This document shows positions 1-11,900 of a stretch of DNA of 64,000 nucleotides, piece after piece (within the stretch, counting starts at the first letter, position 1; each line of letters begins with the position of its first letter). The stretch covers positions 2,232,001-2,296,000 of the forward strand of contig CM048557.1 of NCBI GenBank assembly GCA_026413225.1. Direction: 5' to 3'. The DNA comes from Otis tarda. Taxonomy: Eukaryota; Chordata; Aves; Otidiformes; Otididae. The notes beneath the pieces were generated by a model. It searched no databases. It was given only the letters and a program-made list of their open reading frames with translations, and was not told the DNA's origin. A program made the translations under genes and the position numbers.

Positions 1-2504
1 ACCTGAAGAATTGCTCCAGAATTTCCAGATATTTTCTAGACTGACTTAAGTCTTGAATATTTTCCATGCACAAACACATTTTCAAAACCTGTGGACAGTC
101 AATTGCCCAGTAACCTCATATATCTTTGTTAGGAAACAACTTTTCCCTGCCACCCACATATACACAAAACCAAGTGACATGTTTCCCAGATAATCAAGTA
201 ATGAGAAACCAAACAGGCAGAATAAACATTGCTTTTTCTTGTGAGTGACTTCTTTGGAAGAAAATCCTTTTTCATGACCACAATGTTGTTGTTTTTGCAT
301 GAGTTATTTGCAGAAGTAAATAGAGTTTTAGTAGTGGGAGAGCTTTCCATTACTAAGCTGTAGAGCCCTTTGACTAACCTCCCGTCATGAAATAAGCCTT
401 CCATCATAACAGGAGGTATGTTTCTTGGCACTACATGAAAGCATGAGATGATTTGCTTGACAGGCCCCTTTGGTTTCACACTACAGGGGCTTGTTTGAAA
501 TGAGAAGTGGAAGCGATATTTTTCCAAATCAACCTGGGGAGCGGGACTATCAAGATCTTATTTTGTATGAGGCTTTGCAGCCTTGTCATGGATGGGGCAT
601 GGAACTTAGCAAGAAACACAGTACTCGGGTCAGGGCAGAGATTTGCGAGTGCTGTAACCGAATGATGCTAGCTGGGAAATGAAGCTCCTTGGAAAGCAAC
701 TGCTTGAGTTAAGAGTTTGGCTGTGGCTTCAGTTTTATGGTTCTTTCCCCTGCAAAAAGTGATGCTGAGCATTACCCAGGTATGGGTGCAGGAGAGCACT
801 TGCATACCATGTAATAAAAAACCAGCCAGGGTAACAGTGTCGCTTACTAAACTTTCCATAGCATCTAGTTTGTCCATTTATTTGGCTGAAAGAGGGATCC
901 TTATCTGGGCGCAGGTTGTGAGAGACCCGGAAGCGGGGGCCTGGAGCTGGTGTGGCGATAGCTGTTCTGGCAGCATCTGCTGGGCTGGATCATGTTTTCC
1001 ATTCTCCTACGAGTGTCAGCCTGGCTGGAGAGGAACTGAGATTTCCTGTGCTCCAGACTAATAAATGAATGGAGGTGTTTACACAATAAAGGGCACAATC
1101 CTTTTTCTTGGAGTTTTGCTAGGCAATTAAATTGCTTTGTCTTTCACTTCTTTGTAAATATGTTAATGAAAGTCTTTTATGTAAGATTTTTGAAAGGCAA
1201 CATCTTGTTTTCTTCGTTCACTTAGGCAAATTCTGCTTTTATGTGGTATGGATTATTATGCAGAATACGTTGTGCTGTTATGTTGTTCAGTCTTCTTTGG
1301 TAGACTAATGATTACAGCTAGTGTAAAGCTAGGTTACTGAGAACTAGTGCTTGAAATACAATGTACCAAAGCATACAAAGTAATCAAAATATTTTCATTT
1401 GATCCTTTTGGTGTTTGACCAGAAGCTGTTTGGGATTACTTCTATTCCCTGTGTAATGATTTATTATAAACAGTGTACATGTAAAAAGGAAACCTGTATT
1501 CTTTGATCTTTCTTTTTATTCTTTTTTTCCTTAAGTTGGCTGAGCAGTCACTAAGTTACAGCATGGGCTAATGCAAATAAGAGGAGTGTGGTTTATTTTT
1601 CATAAAATATAACCTAACATGACATTTATCAGATAAAAAAAATCTCTGTTGTACCAAAGCTTCAAGACTGAATTTAGTAAGAACTGATACAAATTTTTAA
1701 GCATTGACTGTTTTGCAAGTTCGTGCAGACTGAGCATGAAATATTATTTATTGTGTAATCTCTAATTCAGTAAAATAATAAAACAGATGCATAGCTTGAG
1801 CATGGAATACGCAATTTGGTTGCTTAAGTACTGTAATCTAAAGCCGTAGTCAGGGAGATGAGCCTTACACGGGAGACAGACATTTAAGGCAGACAATAAT
1901 TGTTTCAAAAAAGGAGACACATCTGCGCTAAGAACACAGGATCTGCATGCAGATATCTAGGTTGAGACGTGGAGGCTATGGGGAAAGAGTGAGGTTTTTT
2001 TTATTTTGTATTTGTATGGAAACCAGTGTAGTCTAGATTAAAATTCACAGAATAACTGGTGCTGTAATGCCTTTTTCTTCAGGGATGTGCTAGAGCTTTG
2101 TGAATTATAAACTCTTTAGTATTGAAAAAGGAAAAGGTAAACATCAGTACTGTAGGGCCTGTGTTCAGTGAAGTGTATGAGCATGTATTTTCAGCCATCA
2201 GTGTCCAGCGGGAGCTGCCAGTCAAGGATTACAGGGCAGCTTTTTCATATCGGATAACTGCCACGAGGGCCATCAGGTTCCTCACACAAGGAACGATCCT
2301 GCAGAGCTGGGGAGCCTAACGAGGTGCGCCAGTGCAGTGAGAACTCCTGCACGCTGGCACTGCTCACCTGTGTTTACCTTATTTAACAGAGGCTAGGCCA
2401 CACTTTCCTGGTTATGAAAGTTAATGTCCTGGGAGGAACTGCTTGGGTAAATCTGGTAACTGCTGCAGTAATCCATAGAACTTGTTCTGGCTTTGCTGTT
2501 TCAG
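1..2504. other. MICAL2: Intron of MICAL2 (5' part outside window)
   Basis: AT-rich sequence before the first coding exon I can support. Short open stretches around 470-682 and 717-1061 lack a usable acceptor/donor pair in a compatible phase and resemble no MICAL segment. It ends in a good acceptor (pyrimidine-rich, then TTTCAG) at 2504. The monooxygenase and calponin-homology exons must lie upstream of position 1. No other gene is recognised. Confidence 0.6.
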
Positions 2505-2576
2505 GTTGAAGGGAAAACCGAAGAAAATGAGACTAACAAAAGACGTCGAAAAGGTCTTTTTGGTGTCTTTGAGGAG
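2505..2576 (+). CDS. MICAL2: MICAL2 coding exon with basic, NLS-like segment
   Basis: This 72-nt exon is phase 0 at both ends and encodes 24 residues. It is flanked by TTTCAG before 2505 and by GT at 2577 (GAGGAG|gttggt). The peptide is acidic first (EGKTEENE) and then strongly basic (NKRRRKGLFG). It lies in the linker between the calponin-homology and LIM domains, where MICAL2 is reported to carry a nuclear localisation signal, so the KRRRK cluster is a candidate core of that signal. The donor is only moderate (gttggt). The call rests on in-frame continuity with the next exon, whose sequence is clearly MICAL-like. Reading on into the intron meets TAG after four codons. Function is inferred from position and charge. 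Confidence 0.72.
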
Positions 2577-3144
2577 GTTGGTGTTCAGTAGTGTCTGCAC
2601 ATGTCCAGCTCCTTCATGAGCACCAGAGCTGAGGAAGCAGTCAGAGTCGGGGGGCCAGGGCTTGGCTTCTTGTGCTTGGCGAGAACAAAAAGCTTCTCCT
2701 GTTAAAACCTTGAATTTACTGTGGTGTGCACTAAAGAAGAGCTAAATTTATTTAAATAATTTCATAGGAAGCTTTTCATTTTGACCCAAGAACATTTAAG
2801 GTATTGGGTATTTTTTCCATTTCCCAACTCAGTTATTTAAATAAATTTTTGTTTGGAGAGTTTGCATTGCAGCTTTGTTCCTAGCCCCTCTCAGATTAGT
2901 TACCTTTGTGACTCTTCTTTATCATCACCAGCACTGATTCATGTTCCTTTTTGCTGTGCTGTGGCACCAAAGAAAATATTCTTTTGGTGACTTTTGCATG
3001 CTAAACAGTGTCATTTTTAATATACTGTAGACTGTATTTCCTTTCCTCCTTTGCTGGTAGGGATGTTGTTATCTCCCTCTTTCTCTCTCTCCGTGAGTGT
3101 CATATGTAAACTCAAGAAAAACATAGTTTGTTGTTTCCTTGCAG
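2577..3144. other. MICAL2: Intron
   Basis: Short intron running from gttggt to a pyrimidine-rich CCTTGCAG acceptor. No further gene, repeat or RNA is recognised in it. Confidence 0.6.
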
Positions 3145-3294
3145 GCTTCAGGCTTTTCAAGCCAAGGGACAGATGCTGGGAAAGAACCGAGTGATGGTAG
3201 AGAAGGAATGAACCAGAATAAAGTTAAGTCAATGGCAACGCAACTGTTGGCAAAGTTTGAAGAGAACGCTCCAAATACAATTTTACGGAGGCAG
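3145..3294 (+). CDS. MICAL2: MICAL2 linker exon (KVKSMA...LLAKFEENAP motif)
   Basis: This exon is 150 nt, phase 0 at both ends, and encodes 50 residues between CCTTGCAG and CAG|gtaggt. The first half is Ser/Gly/Asp-rich. The second half carries the segment KVKSMATQLLAKFEENAPN, which I recognise from memory as a conserved stretch of the MICAL2/MICAL3 region after the calponin-homology domain. It is predicted to be a short amphipathic helix. No catalytic residues are expected here. It links the N-terminal actin-oxidising enzyme to the LIM domain. Both splice signals are good, and the phase joins the exons on either side. Confidence 0.85.
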
Positions 3295-4442
3295 GTAGGT
3301 CGTAGATGAACATAAAGGTAATCTCTGAAATTAAACTGTAGTCCCTCCTTGTGAATGTGATGCAGATTTCCAATGAAAAAAAAGAATGCTACATGTTTGA
3401 AGTGGGTTGTCTTTTTTTATACTTTATGTAAATTAAAGGTATTCCTCTCAATAGCGAACGAATATGACTAATATAGATTGACCAATGCATATTAATATAA
3501 TGTATTAATATCTATTATATTAACAAAGTGTAGTGGAATTGCAATATCTGGAAATATCTTGTAAGAAAGTCTGTAGAATTTTTACTTTCTGTGGAAGTCT
3601 AAGCTGGCTTCATATAATATTACAGAAGGACATTTTTTTTTTTTTCTGTATTCTGTTAATAAAGGACACTACATATCCAGTGGAAATCTTTATTTGTGGA
3701 AAATTTAGAAAGCGTAAGAAGGGAACCTAATCTTTTGCAAGACGTGTCCAGCTCTCGTTTTCATTCCTAAAGTGGGCATAATGGAATATATTTGTACGTT
3801 CCACAGTGTTTTCATGGTTTGTTGTTAGTGTGACTACAGTTGTTTTAAAAATAATCCCATGCTGTCAAGGTAGGGATGATAAGCTCAAAATCAGACCATA
3901 ACTAGTGAGATGGTTTGAGTTAGCTGAGTTTGGATCTGTCACCTAAGAGATCTGAAGGAAAGATGAGCAAGGTGTTGAGGTTCTGCCAAAGTTGGTGGCT
4001 TTCTTAATTCTCTATGTTTGTATGAATTTGTTTATTTACATATTTAAGTCCTCCAGAAGTGTGGGCTTTATAGACTGTCAGGTGACTTTCTCAGTCCTTG
4101 AGTCCACTGTTGTTTGCACTCTGTCTGGCTACTTGTCAATGCCTTGAGCTTTCTGTGTGTGATACCTGTGCAGAGATTTGCTGGTCTCTGTTGAAGGAAG
4201 CTGTGATGTGTCACCTTTTAATCATTACCTCTCTTAAAGAATACTGAATGTGCTGAATTTTAAGTATTTCTTTAATGATAGAAGGGGTTAATAAAATGGA
4301 TAGGTGACAAAAGTCTGCAAAATGTGTTGTTAAGCTCCATAGTAATGTGTCTTTAAATGCAGCTTTTATTTCTTTCTGCCTCAAAAGATCTTTGAATCCT
4401 TCCTTTTTAATTTCCACTCTGTCTTTAAAAATGCTTTACAAG
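3295..4442. other. MICAL2: Intron
   Basis: AT-rich intron with a short A/T-only tract around 3485-3525 and a T run near 3632-3644. No gene or structured RNA is recognised. Confidence 0.6.
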
Positions 4443-4544
4443 GAGCTAATAGATAGACCAGCCCTGCTCTCTTCTGACCCTCCTGTTAATCCTCGCTTTG
4501 CTAAACCTAAGGATCCAAGTCTTCCACCTCAACCAAAAAGGCAG
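4443..4544 (+). CDS. MICAL2: MICAL2 linker exon, proline-rich
   Basis: This exon is 102 nt, phase 0/0, and encodes 34 residues. The acceptor is the AG at 4441-4442 (TTTACAAG), and the donor is CAG|gtagga. The peptide runs from ELIDRPALLSSDPPVNPRF to KPKDPSLPPQPKRQ, which is Pro/Lys-rich and likely disordered. The same frame is open for about 95 nt upstream, so an alternative upstream acceptor cannot be excluded. The chosen one keeps the phase and follows a pyrimidine-rich tract. This kind of linker can offer SH3-type docking motifs (PPQPKR), but that is inference. Confidence 0.75.
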
Positions 4545-6106
4545 GTAGGAACTCATCTGGGTAACACCTGCAAGCACACTGTTTCTCTTACTGCTGGGAA
4601 CTCAATGCTATTGTGTAATTACAGAATGTATCAAACAATACTTGGATGTAATCTGCAGAGTTAATAGATGTATTTAGCTGAGAATTGTGGAAACCACATT
4701 AAATTTTAAGGCTATTTTACACCTACTTGACCACATGAGAAAACTATTTGAAAGAATTAGTAACTGTGTGGAACAAACCCTAAAAACATAGGTGTTGATT
4801 TCTATTTTTATCACATCTAGACTCCAAACTGTATAAATATCATTACATAGCTACATTTAACTTGTGAGAAAACTACAGCAGTACCTGAAAATTTATCTGT
4901 GCATGTACTTGATGCTTTGGGCTGATGCAATGATAAGGCAAAGGTAGTCTTCCGCCTTGAGAAACCTGGCAAAAGTGTCTAAGGTAAAAGCTTGAGCACT
5001 GAAAAGCTGATATTGATGGCCAGGTTTTTTATTCCTTTAAGTAGAACTTGTGGTAAGAATTTCTACTGGAAGCTCTTTTGCAGCATCATATACATGGGGC
5101 AAATTTTTTTAATACATTGTCTAATTTTTCTCTTAGTACTTCCAGTGAAAGCAATCTCATATTAAATAGTAATGATATTCACTTTATGTTACAGTTCTAA
5201 ATGGAAGTAAATATCCCATAGTAGCATTTCAAGAGGAGTCTGCAGTGAAATGAGACCTGCATTGCATGTGGAAATCTGCCGATCAGCTTGATGAAAAATG
5301 CAGATTCATAAACTGGTTGAGAATTGTTGTTTTAAACGCAGGTGTGCTATCCTGAAACATCAGGAGCACATTGCAAGTTGATTGGCATTAGGTTTTTTAA
5401 TTTTAATTCTGAGGAATTTGGAAAGTTTGCTTATTTATTTGAATTGGACAGATAAGAAATAGACAGTAGAGAACTGTCATGATAAGACCACTTGGTAATT
5501 TCTAAGAATGAATTTGATAAAGCTGAACTGTTTCAGATGTTTTGCTTATTTCAAAAGCTACTTCATATGAAAATTCAGACTTGGAGACCTATTCTGAACT
5601 CCTCAGAAAATGCTTTAACTCTGAAATACATTAAAGCTTGACTTGGGTCAGACTAGATCTAGAATTATGCCAAGAACTACTATTGATATTCTTATGATTT
5701 GATTGTAAGTTTAGTTTCAGGTAGGTGTGATTCTGAAAAAAAAAAAACCAAAAAAAAACCAAAAAAAAAAACAACCAAAAAAAAAAAATTTGCTAAAAAC
5801 CCTAGAAGGACATGTAGTGTCATGTTATTCTGCGCTGATGCTATCTGGGGTTATTTGCAAAAAAACCTGAGACAAACCTATAGGGTGTACAGACCTGCAT
5901 AAATTAAGTAGGACTGGCTTATTTTAGTGCGTGGATACAACCATCTGAGGTGCAGTAGGCAGCGTGCAAAGAGTGATGTGAGAACATTTTATTTCTTGTT
6001 ATGTGCATGACTGCTGCGCTTTCAGAAGCATCCTTAAAAGCTGCATATACTGCATGGTAGTGCAGAAAGGAGATTTTTTTTCACTTCAAGTGTTTCCCAG
6101 TTTCAG
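4545..6106. other. MICAL2: Intron
   Basis: AT-rich intron. It holds the A-rich run at 5736-5788, listed separately. It ends with a T-rich tract and TTTCAG. No gene is recognised. Confidence 0.6.
5736..5788. repeat. A-rich low-complexity run (A with CC interruptions)
   Basis: A block of A homopolymers interrupted by CC and CAACC. It could be the remains of a retroposed poly(A) tail or a simple repeat. No element body is recognised beside it. Confidence 0.85.
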
Positions 6107-6319
6107 GTGGTAGCTAGGAGTGAACACGAGGTCAGGGAACCCAAACAGTCTTTAAATGGTTCTGATCATATGGCCAGGAGAGCAATGACTGTACAAAAAA
6201 CAGATACCCAGCCCAGTCTGTCAGGAACCTCTGAAAATCTCGCATCTGCCTGTTCTGCTGCATTTGTACTTTCTGGAGTGCTTGAGCGTCTTCAGCACCT
6301 GGAGGAAAAAATGAAACAG
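6107..6319 (+). CDS. MICAL2: MICAL2 linker exon, Ser/Thr-rich ending in a helix
   Basis: This 213-nt exon is phase 0/0 and encodes 71 residues between TTTCAG and AAACAG|gtgaca. The start is polar and charged (VVARSEHEVREPKQ). The middle is rich in Ser, Thr and Ala and includes a basic HMARRAMTVQ stretch. The end (LSGVLERLQHLEEKMKQ) has the heptad pattern of a short coiled coil that continues into the next exon (KRAQ...). The C-terminal part matches my memory of the MICAL2 segment before the conserved [20 protein letters not shown] block. Reading through the donor would add 16 residues before TAA, so this end is a normal splice site. Confidence 0.87.
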
Positions 6320-6532
6320 GTGACAAGCAATTTATTTTCCTTTCTGTCTCTTAACTGCATATGTTAATCTGTATACTGTATTTTCCCTTTGGCTTTGTTG
6401 ACTTTAGGTTATATTAAGACCATTAAAAGTCTTTCTACAATCTTGCTGTATTCTGATGATATATGTGACATTAACTGAAATCTCTCTCTTTTCTTTCTTT
6501 TCTTGACTTTCCTTCCCTGGCTCTTACTGCAG
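6320..6532. other. MICAL2: Short intron (213 nt)
   Basis: Starts gtgaca and ends in a long CT-rich tract with CTGCAG. The pyrimidine tract at about 6482-6530 is one of the strongest in the window. Confidence 0.75.
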
Positions 6533-6634
6533 AAAAGAGCTCAGACCATAGCAAATAGGGAATTCCATAAAAAGAACATTAAAGAGAAAGCAGCACATCT
6601 TGCCTCAATGTTTGGATACATGGAGTTTCCAAAG
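6533..6634 (+). CDS. MICAL2: MICAL2 conserved exon ([20 protein letters not shown])
   Basis: This exon is 102 nt, phase 0/0, and encodes 34 residues between CTGCAG and CCAAAG|gtgaat. It carries [20 protein letters not shown], a block I recognise as near-invariant in vertebrate MICAL2. This makes it one of the best diagnostic exons for the gene in this window. It is highly basic and helical. With the preceding LERLQHLEEKMKQ it would form one continuous charged helix. Its molecular role is not established to my knowledge. Being so close to the basic linker, it may contribute to nuclear targeting or partner binding (inference). Confidence 0.93.
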
Positions 6635-7255
6635 GTGAATATTAGGTTTTGCATCTGAAGAAGTGCTGAGTCAAAAGACGTATAGGAATTCATCGTGAGA
6701 AAAAAAATTGCAGTGGTTTCGTTTTTAACTTTCCTTTCACCCTGAGGTGGATCTGAATAGTAATTTGGATTCCACTGAAACTGGTAAAAAGCTTTGTTTA
6801 AATATTATTGCATAATTTAATTGAGGTAAAACACAATCTAAATCATGAAGCTAGTCAGAATACTTTAGCATGAGATAAATTTGTTAAAATAAGCCATGTC
6901 TTGTGCTTAAGTATACTCTGGTAGCTCACAGTTTCTAATGAACTGGTGAGCAGTAGCTCTTAGTGAAATCTGGCTTTTCTTGTTTCATTTTGCTTTCTCC
7001 CAGCATTACCTATTCTTATTGCCCACTGTAAATATTTTTAATAAGAAAAATGAGTACAATAATACCATTTGACATGAAGGTTTTGCCATGATGATTTTTA
7101 TGGCTCCTCACTGTGCAGAAGAAGAGAACAGAGCAGAATTGTAGTTATTATTGTTCTTTTTAATTTTTTCTTTTAATGCATGACTGAAATTATTCTCTTA
7201 ACCTGTGCTAATGTCACTGTCTCTTAAATAACTCTCCTGTTTCTGCTTTACACAG
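6635..7255. other. MICAL2: Intron
   Basis: AT-rich intron with nothing recognisable besides splice signals (gtgaat ... CACAG). Confidence 0.6.
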
Positions 7256-7387
7256 AATAAGCTACCTACTAAAGGCTTATCCCAGTCTCAGCCCCCAACT
7301 CCCTCTTGCCCTCCACCTCATGATTCAGCTGCTGTCTCTTCTCCATCATCTGTTGGTTCAGCTTCCCCTGCTATTCCTCCTAGACAG
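7256..7387 (+). CDS. MICAL2: MICAL2 linker exon, Ser/Pro-rich
   Basis: This exon is 132 nt, phase 0/0, and encodes 44 residues between TTACACAG and AGACAG|gtactc. It begins NKLPTKGLSQSQPPTPS and ends SVGSASPAIPPRQ. It is more than half Ser, Pro and Ala, so it is disordered, with several SP/TP dipeptides that could be proline-directed phosphorylation sites. The order after the REFHKKN exon matches MICAL2, where a very similar NKLLSKGLS-type start follows that block (from memory). The next coding exon is 7.4 kb away, and mammals have extra cassette exons in this interval. I could not find a counterpart of them here. Confidence 0.87.
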
Positions 7388-8874
7388 GTACTCTATTAAC
7401 AGATTTTTTCCTGTAAAATCCAAAGTTGCACTAATGCTACTGGGTGCTGCCAACAGATCTGTTGTATATGTTGTATTTCACCTTTGAATTAAACTTCACT
7501 TTGTTCAATGTTGTTAATTCTGCATGTTTGTAAGAGGAAAGTAATAATTAAAAATAGTTCAGGTATAAAGCTAAAGAACAGAGCAAACAGTTCACAAAAT
7601 TTTTGCTTCAATTCTGTAAGTCTTGCATTGCTGCTTATTTTAAACACTGTGTTGTTGGATAATACCACAGACATGCCTAGCAGAGAGAGTGCTTCACATT
7701 GTGTAGCTAACTGGATGTTATGGGATCGGTTAGTTGTTCTTGGGTGGCATTTATGTTTCTTTATCTGTACTGCAGGGAAGAACCTGCACAGTAACTGTTA
7801 TTTTAACTAGAGGACATGTCTTAGAATGGTATGAGCGGTTGTCGATACAGACAGACTTTCTTCTTGTTGTGTTTGTTTACTTATTTATACTTCAATGCAC
7901 ATTAATTGCTGGAATACAGTTCTTTGTAACAGCAAACTTTACAGAGAGGAAACATGCATACTCTGAAGGAAAGCAGTTAGGTAACACTTCAGTCAGAGAT
8001 ACTCAACTCTTACTACTTAGGTTGATGTTATGGGCTGTGCTTTTGTCTCTGGAAGATAAGATGACACTGGCTTCTAACTCCTCTTGTTTTAGAATGATTT
8101 TGATTGAAGGAAGTTTGAAGTTTTTCAGCTTTTCAGGGCAAGTAAAGACCCAGGTTCCGTTTCCTTCACCCACAGATTATGTAGCAGCAGCCTGGGAACA
8201 CTGCAGTATTGAATAGGGTTGGTGCGCAAATAAAGGTGGAAACATCCTTTTTTTAGAAGTATTGAAGAAAATTGCAGTGACCCAATGCAGGTGCTGCTGG
8301 AGCTGGCAGCTCTGCTTCCTGACACAGCAAAAGAAGTGCTATTCAGCAAAATTGGGTACAGTCTCCATTTACTGTGAGGAGCAGCAAAGCATTCTGCCTG
8401 CTTTTGTTGTATTTAAATAACAGTAGTTGTATGAAATACTCATGAGTATTGCCCAACTTCAGGTAAGCCATGGCTGAAAGTAATTTCCATCTGGTGGACA
8501 GTTCAGTAGGATCATTTAGTGGAATTGGTCTAGATTTTCTTCAGTTATTTTGTACCATAATGTTGATGCTGGCTGGAAATCAGGCTCACAGCCTCAGCAG
8601 TAACTGAGCAGGTAGATAGTGAGCTGACTTGCAGCTTGCAAAGGCTCGTTCCTCAGCTGAGGTGGAGTTGTGTTGAAAAGACTCCCTTCCTCTCATTGCC
8701 CGGGAAAATACAGGCTACACAGCCCTTCAAGGACACTGCAAGCCCAGCAGCTGCCTTACCCCTAATTCCCTTCAGCTTCAAAATAATTCCTTTTCCTGGA
8801 TTTACCTCTTACTTTTTATGACCTAGGAGGTATAGTATGTGATGGGTTTTCAGCTAAGTAATAGTTTCCAAAAT

Positions 8875-8901
8875 ATCAAATGAGCTTGTTGCTCATTTGA
8901 T
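8875..8901. repeat. Perfect inverted repeat, 11-bp arms, 5-nt loop
   Basis: The left arm (ATCAAATGAGC, 8875-8885) and the right arm (GCTCATTTGAT, 8891-8901) are exact reverse complements around TTGTT. The element is intronic. It is too short for a canonical miRNA precursor. Confidence 0.9.
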
Positions 8902-8933
8902 TTGGAGAGCTATTGTGACAGTGTGAAGAGAGT

Positions 8934-8982
8934 AAAAAAAAAAAAAACAAACCAAAAAAACCAACAAACAACCTCAAAACCC
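8934..8982. repeat. A-rich low-complexity run
   Basis: A run of 14 A followed by CAAACC, AAAAAAACC and CAACAAAC segments. Like the tract at 5736-5788, it is A homopolymers broken by C pairs. Confidence 0.8.
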
Positions 8983-11900
8983 AATGTAAACAACCCTTTA
9001 GAATATAATAATATAAGAACTAGGCTCTTAATAATATGGAAATTCTGTGAGGAATAATTTTACTGGAATTTTAATTTTTTTTTTCATAGAGAACATTTGG
9101 CCTGAGCAATCATTTTTGGATGTTTTAATTCAACTGCATTTTGTTTAAAGTGCACTCACAGCCTTTTATTAGTTTGCCATTGTATTTAAATAGTGTAGCA
9201 ATAGTTTATTGTGACTCTATTTCACTCAGGTTGAGTTTACTTTAATTGAAAATGCTTTCTGCAGAGGTAATGGCAGAATGCAGCACAGCTGAGGCAAGAA
9301 AATCTTGTTCTGTCACCAGTACAGTAAATATATCTTCATCTCATTTGGTCAATATTTGGCTGGTTAGGTAGCACTACATGTATTCTTTGGCAGATCTGCA
9401 TGCATGAACATCTTGATGCCTAGTATACTGCTCAATAGGGTTATACAGGCTCAGGTCCTCTTGAACATTGTATGCATTATATATGTCTAATGTGCATTTG
9501 ACACAGCATATTTGAGATTTTTTAAATAGTAGGTCTAATAATGAACAGGCAAACATTTACTTTCCTCCCTTTTGAGGCAACTGATCCAAATGAACCCCAA
9601 GTGATGATGGATTACTGTAGGTATTTCAATGGGAAAGGTAGTAAGTAGATTTAGGAGGGGAAAAAAAAAAAGGGCAAAAACACCCTTGAGTTTCCTTTCC
9701 AGGGTTGCCAATAAGTACAAGTGATGTTGGTGCTGTCCTTGCTACGGGGCTAACTAAGAGAAAGTGGAGGGGTTGGACAGGGTCGGTTAGCTGTGGTGTC
9801 TGCACAAGGCTGCCGTAGAGAAGGGAAGTGTGCCTGTCCTCCACGTCCACTGTCAGCACAGCAAGGGGTGATGGACAGTCACCATGGAAATGGAGATTCA
9901 AGTCGGGCTTGGTGATGGGCATAGGGGACCCTTGAGTGGTAAGGAGCAGGGTGCTGGGGGAGGCCTGCGGTCTGTAGCACGGATGCCTTTTGGAGCAGGT
10001 TATGCCAATGTGCACACACTTTACACTAGTAAAGTGAATCCTGCCCTGAGGACAGGGGATGGACTCAGTAGACCTTTGGGCCTGTGTCCAGGACAGGTGA
10101 TTGTGTTGGTGATGTGCTGGTGAAGTGTTAATGGATGTGCAAGACTTGTTCTCCATGCTGTTCATGTGCTGTGAGGTCGATTCAGTCCTGTGGCACCCCT
10201 GTTACTTTAGCTTTGGCTATTTAAGTTCTGTTCCTCTTCAAGTTACATAGGCCATGTTTTGGCTTACCTTTTGTTATTTCTCAAGCAAAAATTTTCCAAG
10301 AAGCAGATTTCTTACTGCTATTCTTACTGTAAGAGTACTTAATCTTCAGGAAACACCTGCTGTTGCCTTGATTTCATAGCAAGCAATCTGTCCATGCCCT
10401 TCATGATTACATTGTTGTCCCTGTATTTTATCTTTTAAGACTGCACACTTTTCAGAATGTGAAAATTTTATCATACTGGCTAAATGTACAGCACTATATA
10501 AATAAAATTTCATAATATTTCAGGTGTGCAGTGCACATTTTCAAGTACTGTGCATGGTAATTTAACAATATGTTTGGACCTGTTTGCTGTGAATATGTGC
10601 TGGTAACTGCCCGTGTTTGTGTTATCTTGAGGGTGGGGTTATAGGACTCAGAATTTGTGTTTCTGGTCTCTGTTCTGAGATGTATCACTAGGTAAGTCTA
10701 GACTTTAGTATGAAAAATTTAAAAAGGCTTCAGGATTGGTAAGCCAACAGAAAGAACTCTGTCATGTTGCTCTCAGTGCTTCTGCTTTTCCCCAGCAGAA
10801 CAACAGAAGATAACAGAAGTCTTTTGAGTTTTGTAAGACTTCATGAGATATTACCTATAAATATCAACACCCTCCCATTCGTTAAATAGTTAGTACTGTC
10901 ATTTTAATTTCAAGTGAGTACTGAGATTGTTGTCAGACATGACGATTCTTTACACCTGTTGAATTTTCATCAAAACAGTATTCGTTATGGTGGCATATTT
11001 ATTGAAAATGGTGACTAAGAAATCCTACTGTCTTATTACAGAAGCCTGTTATTAGGCCTCAGTTCTGAAAGGAGCACTTGAAAGAAAAGCTTTAGAAGCA
11101 TATTGTTTCCTTTTAAAGACACAGTCATTACAAGTTAACTTCTATATGACACTGTATGCAGGTTGCCAGTAATAATCAAAACTACCTTTTAGCTTTAATC
11201 AGCTGTCGAAATCCTCATAGGTAGAATTACGAATTAACAAATATTATATTACAGGCTGGGCTTTGGTTGTTCTTGTTTTCTGTTTAAAGTTGGATTGACT
11301 TCAGAAAACTGTGTTCATCTGAACTTTGCATGAGTGAATCCACACAATACGTCATAAGAACTCTGAAGATGTTGCAATCCCTAGGCTTTGCTGCCTACAG
11401 AGTTTGAACCAACTACTTCCTTTCAGTGACAGGACTCTTAATTACCAAGCAGGGCTTGGGTGTTTCCTACACACAGTAACTTATTACTCAAATGTTGTTT
11501 ATCTCAGAGGTAAAATATGTGTAGCAGGTGGTACCAAAAATAAACAAATCGCCTTCAAATCAAAATAAGACCAAGTAAATAACTGAGGATATGAAACAAC
11601 AAAAGGGAAGCATTGTATGCTTTTGGAGGCAGAGAGCATATATCCTTTGTTTTACAAAACAATGCTACTAAAGGCTTGCTTGTTGGTTGAGTGTGGTGTT
11701 ATAAATAATAGCACAGGGAAATACAGAGGGCAGCTTTCTCTTACCGCATTAACAGCCACCCTGATCAACCTGCTGAAGAGCTTTGGCAACATGTCATTGA
11801 CAGGTCAATAGTCTTAGTAAATCACAAACGCTTAGGGGATTTTTAAGGGTTTTCTTGGTTGTTTCCTGAAATTCACCATGTAAGGTAACTCTTTAAGATT

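Noticed and set aside
470-682. Open segment after CACTACAG that could be an upstream exon
   Set aside because: No good donor follows in a compatible phase and the peptide does not resemble the MICAL linker.
5736-5788. Lys-rich small protein encoded through the A-run
   Set aside because: Poly-Lys is an artefact of translating a homopolymer.
7508-8216. Two overlapping open frames (100 and 160 codons)
   Set aside because: Hydrophobic, low-information translations of AT-rich intron with no exon signals.
8875-8901. microRNA precursor
   Set aside because: The stem is only 11 bp, far short of the roughly 22-30 paired positions needed.
9626-10165. 179-codon open frame on the minus strand
   Set aside because: No recognisable domain, low-complexity His/Ser/Thr/Pro composition, no splice or promoter context. 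Kept only as a composition finding.
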